Assembly: GCA_024138015.1 (NCBI GenBank)
Contig: JAMXBB010000009.1
Coordinates: forward strand, 41,588,821 to 41,652,820
Direction of reading: 5' to 3'
Source: Lumnitzera littorea
Lineage: Eukaryota; Streptophyta; Magnoliopsida; Myrtales; Combretaceae
DNA length: 64,000 nucleotides
Position 1 is the first letter of the stretch. Each line of letters begins with the position of its first letter. Shown here piece by piece: positions 47,213 to 57,674 of this stretch. The notes beneath the pieces are model-generated. The model saw only the letters and a list, made by a program, of their open reading frames with translations, did not search any database and had not been told where the DNA came from. The position numbers and the translations under genes were made by a program.

Positions 47213-47900
47213 AAACCTTGTAAGCCCTTAAGACAAGCTTGGGTGATAGGTCCTAAGGTCAGTAATCCATCAACTCTCTGAGGATGTTGAAGATTTGCCT
47301 TCAAATCATGTTTATCATCTTCGTTAGGTACATAAGCATCAAGTCGATGACATTGAAGGTCGGTGACACTTTGTATCCTTCAAGCAGTTCTAACTCGTAT
47401 GCATTGTCATTGATCCAATGAAAGACCATGGAGAAACCATCTGACCTAGGGGACAACTTGCTTGGTTTCTTCCCTGGAACCTTTCCTTACTAAAGATCAT
47501 GCTCATACTGATTTGGAAGACTACCAAACCCAAGTATGCGAGCTTGAAGGGTCATCATAGTTCATGTCAACGTGATAGGGCATCAGCTACATTATTTAAA
47601 CTTCCTTCCTTGTACTTGATGACATAGTAAAAGGTTTCTATGAACTCTACCCACTTGGAAAGACATCCGAAGAGCTTTTATTGACCTCTGAGCTGTTTGA
47701 GGGACTTATGGTCCATATAAATAATAAACTCCCTAGGCAGCAAATAATGTTACCAGTTCTGAAGAGCTCGGAGAAGAGCATAAAATTCCTTATCATATGC
47801 CAAGTAATTTAATGCTTACTCTAGATACATCACTCTCAAATTCAAAGACTTTCTCGAAGTTAGGTAATGCATGTATTGGGGTAGAAATCAACTTGGACTT
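47213..47900 (-). pseudogene. Chromovirus E RNase H and C-terminal tail; integrase missing
   Basis: The RNase H end reads MDHKSLKQL at about 47700-47735, then a KWVEFIETFYYVIKYKEGS segment and ADALS at about 47576-47590. Only some 160 bp further on the C-terminal tail appears: INDNAYELELLEGYKVSPTF, then NVIDL near 47355-47414, and a QHPQRVDG segment near 47280. In H the same two landmarks are about 1.2 kb apart with integrase between. The integrase catalytic core has therefore been deleted. Stops and frameshifts are also present. Confidence 0.8.
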
Positions 47901-48980
47901 AATCTAATAAAAAATTTCTAAGCTTTCTTTGACAATTTGAATTTGGAGTTCTTTCTAGTAAGGTCAATCAATGGTGCAGCTATAGAACTAAAATTTTGAA
48001 TGAATCTTGGATAAAACAAAGTCAACCTATGAAAACTCCTCACATTAGCTGCGTTGGTTAGCATCGGCCACTTAAGAATAGCTTTGACCTTTTCGTCATC
48101 AACTTAGATACCTTTGTTAGATACAACATATTCGAGAAACATAACCTCTCTCTAACAGAACACATATTTCTTCATGTTGTATAACAGATGTTTAGCTTCG
48201 AGGATATCAAATATGGTTCTTAAGTGCTTGACATGAGAGTTGAGGTTAATACTATACACTAAGATATCATCCAAATAAACCACAACAAACTTACCTATCA
48301 AGGTTCTCAAAACATGATTCATATGTCACGTAAAGGTGCTTAGTGCATTAGTGAGTCCAAAGGCATTACTAACCACTTAAAGAGATCATCCTTCATTTTG
48401 AAAGTTATCTTCCAGTCGTCTCTTAGACTCATTTAGATTTGGTGGTAGCCATTTGTTAGATCCATCTTCGAAAAGATTCACACACCATGTAATTCATCTA
48501 GCATGTCATTTAACTAAGGTAGTTGATACCTATACTTGATGGTGATTTTATTGATAGCTTGGTTGTCAATGCACATCTACCAAGAGCCATCCCTCTTTGG
48601 TATAGTTACAGCTAACATAACATAAGGGCTCATACATTCTCTAATGTAACCCCGATCAATTAGCTCATCTACTTATTTCATGAGCTTGGTTACCTACTTT
48701 AGATTGAGCCTATAGGTAGGTCTATTAGGTAGAGTTGCTCTAAGTTGGAGGTCAATGCAATGCTTGATGCCTTTGATAGGGGGTAATCCTTTCGATAGCT
48801 TGTTAAGGAACATGTCGGCATACTCTTGGAGTAAGGCTTACACCTCAGCTGGCAATGCTCTAACCTCTTTTAACTCAAGTAATCTACTGATCAACAAAAA
48901 GAAACACTCTTCAGACTTAATAGCCCTAGAGAATCTAACTCAGGAAGTCACTAGCGACTTCTTCTATAAGGACTTGGATA
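47901..48980 (-). pseudogene. Chromovirus E reverse transcriptase remnant
   Basis: The minus-strand order of motifs is: EYADMFLNKLSKGLPPIKGI near 48775-48835, then KHCIDL, ELIDRGYIRECMSPYVM near 48620-48670, IPKRDGSW followed by a stop in place of the usual R, QAINKITIKYRYQLP near 48500-48545, and the catalytic box as YLDD at 48266-48277 (YFDD in H). This copies viral-type RNA into DNA in active relatives. Here it is broken by several stops, many of them TAG where CAG or TGG is expected. The motifs place it with chromoviruses. Confidence 0.85.
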
Positions 48981-49562
48981 TCTTAGCTTGGATTCATCAA
49001 CTTCTTTAAGGCTCATTAAGGTCAATACCACTTTCTTGTCGTCCTTTTGAAACATGTACACGCTTCGATATCTATTATGAAGTACTTGCAAATCAAATAA
49101 CTAAGGTCAGCTGAGAAGTATGTGTGAGGTATACATGAGTAAGACGTTATATAGCACCTTATCTTTGTATCTATCCCCAATGGAGATCGGCACTCTAGCT
49201 TGTATGGTAATAAGAAGTCCTCCCTTCTCATTAAGTTAATGTATCTTGTACGGTCTGGGGTAAGAACAGGTTGGCAACTTTAGAGCCTTCACTACTCCTT
49301 GCGCTATCACATTAGTACGACTTCCTCCATCAATGATCAAAGCACACAAGTTGCCATTCACTTGGCAATTAATGTGAAAGAGATTCTTCCTCTATTCATT
49401 CTTATTAGTAGTAAAGGTATTGAGAGGTCTTCAGACAACTATGCAGTATTCTCCTAATTCAAGTCAGATTAAGGCATCAGAATCCTCTTGGAACTTATCC
49501 AACATAGCCCAACATCTTTCTCCCTCACTCGCACTTTCAACCTTTATCTACAGGATCTTGCC
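48981..49562 (-). pseudogene. Chromovirus E aspartic protease remnant
   Basis: The segment VNGNLCALIIDGGSRTNVIA lies on the minus strand, its IDGGSRTN core at 49311-49334. It is followed by LKLPTCSYPRPYKI. DGGS is the chromovirus form of the D-[ST]-G catalytic triad, and the Asp is kept. The frame upstream reaches the insertion edge at 49562. The segment joining protease to RT around 49000-49250 is frameshifted. Confidence 0.8.
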
Positions 49563-52005
49563 TGTAAACACCTCATTTTTGCTGCCCTTTGTATTTTTTT
49601 TAGAATTTTTAAAGTAGGATAAAGGGTCTTAAATTAGGGGAAAAAATAGAAAATTTAAGAAAAGCAAAAAAACTAAGAAATTTAGAAAAATACAAATTTA
49701 AGAAAGGCCAAAAAATAAGAAATTTAGAGAAATACAAAAAATAGAAAAATAGAGGATTTAGGAAATTTAGAAAATAATGAACTTTTAGATAGTTTAATAG
49801 AATAGAGTTTTTTAATTTAGGTAAAAAATAAGGAGAGAGTTGCTGGGCTTGAGCTTAGATTTGAATTTAGCCCAAGCTAACCTTATCTATAGGTACAATT
49901 TAATTGCACATATAAACAAGGCAAAGGCCAACGAACTAACGGATAAGCACTTAAATATTAACTTGGGTTTGGCTAGAGGTTTTGGGTTTAAACCTCATCA
50001 AAGGCATAAGAATGCCTTTTGCTTTTATTTTTCCACACACAACGCATGCTAAGAGATCATTAGGCTATGTGTCTAGTTGTAATATATGGCACTTCGTGAT
50101 TGGCCTTAACAATACACTTTCCTTCTCCTTCTCCCATTTCCTTTTCTTTCCTTCCCTTTCTCGCACTCAAAAGCAGCACTCACACATAGCAATGGGGGGC
50201 CCTCTCTCACATATACAACCGAACACATAACAACAACACCATCCTCTCTCTCCCTCAGACATCTCCCTCTCTCTTTCGAACTACACACAACATTAGACCA
50301 CTATCGATAGCTACCTAATCGCATGACATACAATAACTATCCATGCTCTAATTCACCAATCAAAACTACCTACACACACAACCCAACAGCAGCCCATCAA
50401 AACGCACTCCACCAATGCCCCAAAACACATACCACTGATTGCCACTACCATACGCAAACCCTTCCCACCATCCACCAAATGTACAGCACATAGACACAAC
50501 TTTAAGCCCCCTCTCTCTTGATTATGCAGCCACTACACACCTACCATACCATTTGACTGTCTCTCTTGATCACTACAACTTAATCCTAACCCGGATCCAC
50601 TCGCAACCTACTATCAATCCTTTCTCCAACCTACCAAGACCCTCCCCTAAATAAAAATCACCTGCACTATGGAGATTACCACCCTTCAAAACCCCACTCG
50701 ATGCCCCTTTACCCTTTGATGGCCACCTAGTCGAGCAACACACAAACCACCATCATCATCAAATCCACCAACATAACCTTAATGGCCACCAAACATAGTG
50801 GCATCGCTCTTACACGCCCCAAGCCTAATAAAATTCCCACAAAAACACCCTTCCTTGCTTGTTTTGGTGCTCGGAATGGCCTAAAGCACCGCTTCCACGG
50901 TTGTTGCATCTTCCCTTCCCATTCAACCCGAATTGCTTATTTGAACCTAACCTGTATTCGATGACTTGACCAAATCTCCCAAGCTCAACTTTCGCACCCC
51001 AACTCCAATTCAATCCGACCTCTACTTTGTGTTTTTGTTTTTGTTTTGTAATTTTTTTTCCCATATTTATTTTGTTAATTTATTTAGTTTATTGTAAAAT
51101 GTAAATGTTATTACAAAAAAGAAAAAAAAAAGAAAAAAGAAAAAAGAGGAAAAGAAAAATAAACCAAAAAGAAAAAAAGAGAGAAAAGAAGGAGAGATAG
51201 TTTAGTTCTTTTTTATTTTATCTTTTGCTTATAATAATAATAATAAATAAATAAATAAATAAAAATGAGTAGATTAGAAAATAAAAATCACTTTGAAAAT
51301 CAATTTTCCAAAAATAAATAAAAGTAACTAATCCTTTTTCCGAATTAGGACCTTTTATTAAGAATTTTCCATAAATAAAATCTGATTTAGAACCTTGTGA
51401 GAAATTTTCCTTAAATAGACTCAAAATGGATAAAGAATGTAAACTCGACCTTTTTTGAAACTAAAATCAATGAACTGCTAAAGTTTTCGTTAAATGAAAT
51501 ACAGAAGTCTGATCCTAAATAGCAAGTATATAGATACTCGTATATACGAGGTGACTTAAAATATGGAAAATTTACTTTTTCCATCTTTTGTAAATAGTTT
51601 ATCGCTTTATCTTTTTATAATTAAATTAAATTTCATGTAAATAGATCTCATTATAAGGGTATATTGAAAGGTAAATTTAAATTCAGAGAGCCACTTTTAA
51701 GGGTTTAAAAAATTAGCCCTTAGACTTGAATATTTGGTTTTCAAAAATCGTTTTAACAAAAAAAATCGATTTTATTGAAAGATCATTAACTAAGTTATAA
51801 TTAATCCACTTAATTGGTTATAACTTAACTCTTTTTCCTAACTCCAATCAAGTAGCAACTCCAAAACATTTTCAAAGTTAAAAGAATCGGTTTTCTTTAA
51901 ACCTTAATCAAGAGTTAATATTAAACAGATAAGGTTTAATATTGATCAGTTTAGAGAAGACTAATTTAAAAAAAAAAAAAAAACTAGGAGAAAAAAAAAC
52001 CAAGC
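49563..52005. mobile_element. LTR-like insertion O inside chromovirus E
   Basis: It begins TGTAAACACCTCATTTTTGC directly after E coding sequence and ends in A-rich sequence near 52005, where E gag resumes. Flanks CTTGCC and CTTGAT are partly alike. The interior is low in coding potential: a purine-rich stretch (49640-49760), a pyrimidine-rich CTTCCTTCTCC stretch (50115-50165), a CCACC/CACACA-rich GC-higher part (50220-50960), and AAAT/AATA microsatellites (51231-51263). TGTAAACACC-type starts are common in plant gypsy LTRs. It may be a solo LTR, but the right terminus does not read CA. Confidence 0.5.
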
Positions 52006-52393
52006 TTGATATCACCTACGGTAGTCATTACATGTCTATTCGAACATTGACTAGTAATATGTCCAAAACCAAGGCATTTGAAGCTCTTGATTTCTCGAGT
52101 TCTCCATCTTGAGCTTTGACCTAAGTCCTTCTTGACCTCAAGCTCCTCGACCTTAGCCTTACCCTGGCTATCATCAGGTTTGCTTGAAACCTAACCACGT
52201 TGGTCCATCTTAAAACTGCTTGAAGCTTTACTATATCTAAGTCAACTCGGCATAACAGGTTAGTTGCTTAGAGCTCGGCTTAGCTGACTTTTCCTTTGCC
52301 TCTCTACTCTTTGTAGGATACAGACAATTTCATCTAAATCTCCAAGCCTCTGTGCTTCCATTATATTTCTAATCTTATGGGCTCACAAGTTCT
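52006..52393 (-). pseudogene. Chromovirus E gag, zinc-knuckle part
   Basis: The minus strand at 52044-52085 reads SFKCLGFGHITSQC, a CCHC zinc knuckle whose first Cys has become Ser. Upstream (higher coordinates) it aligns with F gag, as in AATATAATGGAAGCACAGAGG near 52350 against AATATAATGGAAGTGCAAAGG near 54300. It stops at 52393, where LTR F begins, so F inserted into E gag. The rest of E gag and its 5' LTR are not seen to 64000. Confidence 0.8.
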
Positions 52394-53246
52394 TGTTAGG
52401 AGGATTAAAACACCTCAACTCAACCATAACGAACTTCAATATTAGGACAGTAGGTTACTAAACTCCTTGAATACCGAGCTCAAATACATTCTACTCTACC
52501 CGATCCCTTGCCTAGATGCTAAGCTTCCTAATGCCTAACTATTAAATATTGAGAACCTAAATGCCAACCAGCCTAATGCTAAGGCCAAGCTCCTCGATGC
52601 CGACCTCCAAGCTCTCCTGTGCAACTCTATCTTATCCCACTCTACTCGATTATCATCTCCTTTGAACATCCTGACAACACTCATCAAAACAGCTCGTTAA
52701 CAGCACTCCAGTACCTTACCATTTTCAATATGGCTACAATAATAGCATGCCACTTATTATTCTCTTTTCTAACATTGTACTATATTCCCTTTGTCTTATA
52801 TGTCCCATTTACCCTTCACGCATTGTATTAAGATTTCTTTATTTTGTATTACCCTTTATGTCAATTAACATACATATTTGTAACTCTAGAAGCTTACTAT
52901 AAATAGCCCTTATTCTTTGTAGCTGAAATCATCTAACCTTTATTGCTAATGAATATTTACTTTTGTTCTCGTGAGATACCTTATCTAAGTACATCATTTA
53001 CACTCTTATCTAATCTTGCTAGTAGCTCGAGGTTAATGGCAAGTAGACCTTAGCTCATTCCTTATGAGTAATATTAAGTAGAGATTAAGCCATATAGTGT
53101 TCTTCGATGAGTCACATTCGAAGAATAGCTTCATGAAGCTATTGTCTCGATTTTATCGACCATTCTTGCTTTCTTAGATATCTCGAAGGACCCATTGTTC
53201 AACTCTACAGTAAGACCTAATGATAACTTAGCTTCTAAACACATCA
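52394..53246 (+). mobile_element. Chromovirus F 5' LTR, 853 bp
   Basis: It starts TGTTAGGAGGATTAAAACACC and ends AGCTTCTAAACACATCA, with a primer site 8 nt downstream. A CTTACTATAAATAGCCC block near 52890 is the probable core promoter. Its length equals that of LTR E. The left flank GTTCT (52389-52393) is the target in E gag. The 3' LTR of F is not in the window. Confidence 0.87.
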
Positions 53247-53253
53247 TATATTT

Positions 53254-53265
53254 TGGTATCAGAGC
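53254..53265 (+). promoter_or_regulatory. Primer-binding site, initiator tRNA-Met type
   Basis: TGGTATCAGAGC is the standard site complementary to the 3' end of initiator tRNA-Met in plant LTR retrotransposons. It follows the LTR end after TATATTT and is unchanged, unlike the Athila-type sites in this window. Confidence 0.9.
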
Positions 53266-53453
53266 TTGAGTTTACAATCGAATGCTAAGTGTTGTAGTGG
53301 CTATTTCTTAAAGTAGTTGTCACACTCTATTGTACTCTATTCTTTATTTTAAAACAAAGCAAGATATTGAAGTTGCTGTACAATATAGCTTCTATCGAGT
53401 GTTATGTGAAATCTTCTATTAAGTTGTGAACTTGTTGAAGTCTTGTTGTGAGA

Positions 53454-54830
53454 ATGTCGAACCCTAGTGTACAAGCAGAGATAGGTGATGTTGAGAGTGA
53501 TTTCAAGAGTGATGTCTTTGGTCATGTCGTATTGACCAACAGACCCCTCAAACTATGGATGAATAGTTATAAAACCTCATTGCTATTGTGACCAACTTAG
53601 CTATGATCATACAAAGATTAGTGGAAGCTTAACCTCAAGAAAGAAATCTCGAATGAGAATGAGGTGTATGAGATTAGCCGAGAGAACAAGGTATGGAAAT
53701 TCAAGTTCCTGGTGCTATGAATGCACCATAAGGGCGACTTATCTAGGCTAAAAGATGTGCATGATGAAGACTTGAGTTAGGAGAAGTTGAGGACATAAAA
53801 GATAGCGAAGATGAGGATGAGCAGTTCTCTAAATATGACAAACGTAAGCTTTGAGCTCCTTAAGGGACTGAGCACATTAAATTGCAGGTTCTGAGTTTTT
53901 CTAGATCTAATAGTGCCGATGACTATATGGATTGGGAAGAAAAGGTGGAGAAGATATTCAATTTCTATGATTATGAGGACGTAGTGTGTATTTGAGTACT
54001 TGCCTTAAAGTTTTCTAGGTATACTATAATGTAGTGGAAGAAGGTGCAGACTATACATTAGTGAACTTAACGTAAGATAAGAACTTGGAATGAAATGAAG
54101 CAAGTTCTAAGGAATAAGTTTATTCTTGAGCACTACGAACAAGACACTTTTCAATGTCTTCAAGAGCTCAAGTAAGGTAGCCGATCTGTAGATGAGTATG
54201 TTCGTGAATTCTAGTTGTTGATAATTCGATGTGATGTTGATAAACCCAAAGCGCGAACTATTGCGAGGTTCATATCTGGGTTGCGAGCTGAGATTGAAAA
54301 TATAATGGAAGTGCAAAGGCTTAGAGATCCGGATGAAACTATCTGTATCACATGGAGAGTAGAGTAGCAAAGGCGAAGTCAGCTAATCTTAGCTCAGAGC
54401 AGCTGACCTAGTATGCCAAGCCAACTTAGATATAATTGAGCTCTAAAGAGTTCCAAGGTGAACCAATGTGGTCAAGTTCCAAAAAGACCTGATGATAGCT
54501 AAGGTTGAGGAGCCTGAGGTTAAGAAGGACCAAGGTCAAAGCTTAAGATTGAAAACCTAAGAAATCAAGTGCTTCAAATGCCTTTGTTTTGGACATATCA
54601 CTAGTCGATGTCCAAAAATACGTGTAATGTTTATTGTTGCGAGACCCTGCAAATTGAGGTTGAAAGTACAAGTGAAGTAGAAGAGGAGGAAGATGTTGGG
54701 TAACTATTGAATGAGTTCCAAAAGGATTCTTACACCTTGATTTGACCTAAATTAGGAGAACACTACATGGTCATCCGAAGACCTCTCAATACCTTTGCCA
54801 CTGATGAGAATGAATAGAAGGAGAATCTAT
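53454..54830 (+). pseudogene. Chromovirus F gag remnant
   Basis: A probable start ATG at 53454 opens MSNP. Core segments are TIWIGKKRWRRYSISMIMR in one frame (an EEKVEKIFNF-type segment in the neighbouring frame) near 53925-53980, and RAEIENIMEVQRLRDPDETI near 54290-54345. The zinc knuckle CFKCLCFGHITSRC at 54570-54611 keeps all four metal ligands (CX2CX4HX4C). The knuckle binds the element's RNA during packaging. Several TAG codons and frameshifts inactivate the frame. It aligns with the gag parts of E and H. Confidence 0.82.
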
Positions 54831-55475
54831 TTCACACGAACAGCCGAGTGAATGGCAACTTGTATGCTTTGATCATCAATTGAGGAAGTCGTACCAATTC
54901 AAAGCGAAGCTCAAATCTGAGATCTGAAGCAATTCCAGTTTTAGCTCGTGCAAAATGATTTGTAAACTAGATAAGATTCTTGGAAATATAAGGAGTGGTG
55001 AAGGCTCTAAAGTTGTTAACCTGTTCTCACCTTAAATCGTACAAGATACATTAGTTTAATGAGAAGGGAGCACTTCCTATTACCATACAAGTCAAAGGAA
55101 GAGTGGATGTAGTATGTGTTAATTATGAATTATGGTTTAATGAGATGGGAGGACTTCCTGTTACCATGCAAGTCTAAGTGTTGATCTCTATTGGGGGCAA
55201 ATACAAGGATGAGGTTCTATGTGACATCTTACTCATATGTGCCTCACACATACTTCTTGGCTGACCTTGGTTATTTGATTTATGAGTACCTCATGATGAA
55301 TATTGAAACATGTACATGATATAGAAGGATGGCAAGAAAGTGGTATTAACTCCAATAAGCCCATAAAAAAGTCAGGAATCTCAAGCTAAGATATCCAAGT
55401 CCTTATAGAAGATGTTGTTAATGATTTCTTGAGCTGGATTCTCTAAGGTCGTTAAGTCCGAAGAGTATGTCTTTC
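54831..55475 (+). pseudogene. Chromovirus F protease remnant with small insertions
   Basis: The catalytic region near 54870-54898 reads IIN, a stop, then GSRTN where E has IIDGGSRTN. The catalytic Asp is therefore now Asn and the next codon is a stop. About 90 bp that E lacks then intervene (about 54898-54988) before the shared GGAGTGGTGAAGGC. Further on, TTTAATGAGA and a following CACTTCC/GACTTCCT-ACCAT block is present twice (about 55054-55097 and 55138-55181), separated by unrelated sequence. ILLICASHILLG-like residues near 55230 fit the flap and end of the domain. Confidence 0.7.
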
Positions 55476-55640
55476 TATTGATCAAATGACTACTTGAGTT
55501 GAAAGAGGTTAGAGCATTACTGGCCAAGCTGTAGGCCTTGCTCTAAGAGTATGCCGACATGTTCCTTAACAAGTTACCAAAAGGATTACCCCCTATTAAA
55601 GGCATCAAGCACTGCATTGACCTCCAACCTATTAACCCGC
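55476..55640 (+). pseudogene. Chromovirus F reverse transcriptase, truncated start
   Basis: The frame reads EYADMFLNKLPKGLPPIKGI and then KHCIDLQP near 55548-55632, nearly identical to the RT opening in E. Homology stops near 55640 and Athila-like sequence begins, so everything 3' of this in F is gone or displaced. Confidence 0.82.
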
Positions 55641-56170
55641 TGGCAATACAATCGTCCTTAAATAATGTGCTTAATTAATAATACAAATTTAGTGAATTTG
55701 AAACCTTTCCAACAAAAGCATAAACTAAGGAGATGATTAGAGAGTTAGTGGATGTAGTATGTGTTTACTCTGAATTATGGCATTTGGTAAGATTGAAGAG
55801 AGGGTTGTATATGTTTTAGCTAAGTAGGTTAAAATTTTTGTAACTTTTTCTTGATTGATAAGATGTTAAATCTGATCTAGAGTGCAAGAATCCTTGATTA
55901 AATGATCCTGTTAAACTTTAATTTACATAGATTAGCTTGTGAACTCTAGTACTTTGTGTCCTTTGGACATTAGGAAAAGGATTGAGTATAAGAGTTAAGG
56001 AAGTTGTTTATAGAATTTTGATCAGGGTTGCAGGTTGATTCTTTTGCTAGGTTAAGTGTAAATTTTGGTCGGTTTCCTAGCTAATGATTGTTTTAACTTA
56101 AGAATTCTTGTCTTGATTTTTCATTGATCTATTTACTTGAAGACAAGCAAATTCTTAAGTATGGGAAGTT
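55641..56170 (+). mobile_element. Athila-type 3' internal remnant with polypurine tract
   Basis: The stretch resembles the region between the last ORF and the 3' LTR of element M. It ends GACAAGCAAATTCTTAAG near 56141 and TATGGGAAGT just before an LTR. M has GGACAAGCAAAGACTTAAAT in that place (minus strand, near 32320). This is a polypurine-tract context, so the LTR that follows was, or also was, the 3' LTR of an element lying to the left. That element is otherwise missing. Confidence 0.6.
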
Positions 56171-57511
56171 TGATGAGTTCTTATTTGCATATATTTTATA
56201 AAGTGATTTTGCGCAATTTTCCTTTGAAATTCGAGTTTATTTTTAGAAAATGATACTTAATTGAGTAAAATCGTGTTTTCTAAGATTTGGAATGATCTAC
56301 ATAAGAAATGAGAAAATAGAAACAAATTTCACTTAATTTGGAGCTAAAACGAGCATGTTATGAAAGTTTGAAGATTGATACATTTGAACAATATGACTGT
56401 GTCATTTCCAAGCGAATTTGAAGCCAATTTTAAATTACTACAACAAGTTACATAACTAAAATACATGACCATGTCTTTGGTTGTGTTGTTTCTAGTTAAA
56501 AAAAAAAAGTAAGAAGAAAAGAACGTGAAAGCAATAGGTTGCACAATTGTACCCTCGGTCATGTTGTTTATAGTGAGTTTTATTTTTCTTGTCTCCTATT
56601 TAAAGTGTCACTAGGGTTTTCTAGAGAGAACTTTTGGATGACTTTTAGAGAGCTTTTCAAGATAAGAACACTCAAGGGAGCAAGGAACTTCAAGACATCA
56701 AGATTCAACTTTTGCTTTAATCCCTGATCTATTCTTCTACCCTTCTTTTAGATTTTATGCAAGATTGTTGCTTTATTATGCATAGAGAGTAAATCCTTTG
56801 TATTTAGGTCTCGTGGAACCTAAATCTATTCATGTGACATTGATTTTATTAGATCTAAAGCATTTTTTAATTTTCCCTGATTCAACTATGCGTGCTTAAT
56901 ACTTTATGTTGTTATTTCTGTAGGTAGTGATCTAAACCCCAATATCATACGAGAGAATCAAGAGATTTCTTATGCAACTAGATTTAGGCATAGTTGATGG
57001 AGATTCTTGCAAGATTAGAGATAATTTACAAAATCTTTTCGGAATCTTGATTTATATTGTAGAAAATTCATTGTGCAATAATACGATCTTAGGTCACCCT
57101 ATTGAGAAGAAATTCTAATAGGTGATTTTACGATTAAGGTTAATTGACTTGAGAAAGTGATTAATTTTAATAGAAAATTCTCTTGATTAAGAAAGATTAA
57201 AGAAAGAATTAGATTATCTTTAGGAAAAATCACATGTTAGAATTGGGGGAAATAAAGATCTAGGTACAATTCTAAATCTTGAATTAATCTACACTTTTAT
57301 TACTTTATTGTTTATGTTCTTAAATAATTCTTAATTAGATGTTAATTCATTAGTTGCTATAATTTAATTTAGGTTCTTTAAGTTTCTTGGACTCAAACTC
57401 GCCGGTTAGATAATAGAGATCTAGTGAGTATTAATAATCAAAATCTTTAAGGGATTGACATTCGGACTTAATTCACTCACTATAATTGATAGGTGCACTT
57501 GCTTCATATCA
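56171..57511 (+). mobile_element. Athila-type LTR of element G, 1341 bp
   Basis: It starts TGATGAGTTCTTATTTGC right after the polypurine tract and ends GGTGCACTTGCTTCATATCA right before a primer site. It has the reverse-complement arrangement of LTRs C and D and a similar length (1341 against 1368 bp). Worn CACGGCCGTG-type motifs are visible (ACATGACCATGTC near 56462). Internal sequence flanks it on both sides. Confidence 0.82.
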
Positions 57512-57517
57512 AGTTTT

Positions 57518-57535
57518 TGGTACTGTTGCTAAGGA
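57518..57535 (+). promoter_or_regulatory. Element G primer-binding site, tRNA-Asp type, decayed
   Basis: After the LTR and an AGTTTT spacer comes TGGTACTGTTGCTAAGGA. Against the Athila-type TGGCGCCGTTGCCGGGGA there are six differences in 18, and all six are C-to-T or G-to-A. Confidence 0.78.
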
Positions 57536-57674
57536 CTTGTGATATTAAGAAAGCTAGTAGCATTATTAATCTAACCATTGTTTCTTTATCTTTCTTGATT
57601 TCTTTTCTTTTTCTTGTTTCTTTTATTCTTTTGGTGCAATTTTGAATTAATTCATCATTTCCTTTTGTATAGTG

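Noticed and set aside
50106..51064. Several overlapping frames on both strands in insertion O
   Set aside because: They arise from GC-richer, low-complexity CCACC and CACACA sequence; no frame shows a domain or codon bias.
52394..53246. LTR pair of one element formed by the 853-bp LTRs at 46360 and 52394
   Set aside because: They are in opposite orientation, each is tied to its own coding region on its own strand, and F interrupts E gag; they are two insertions of one family.
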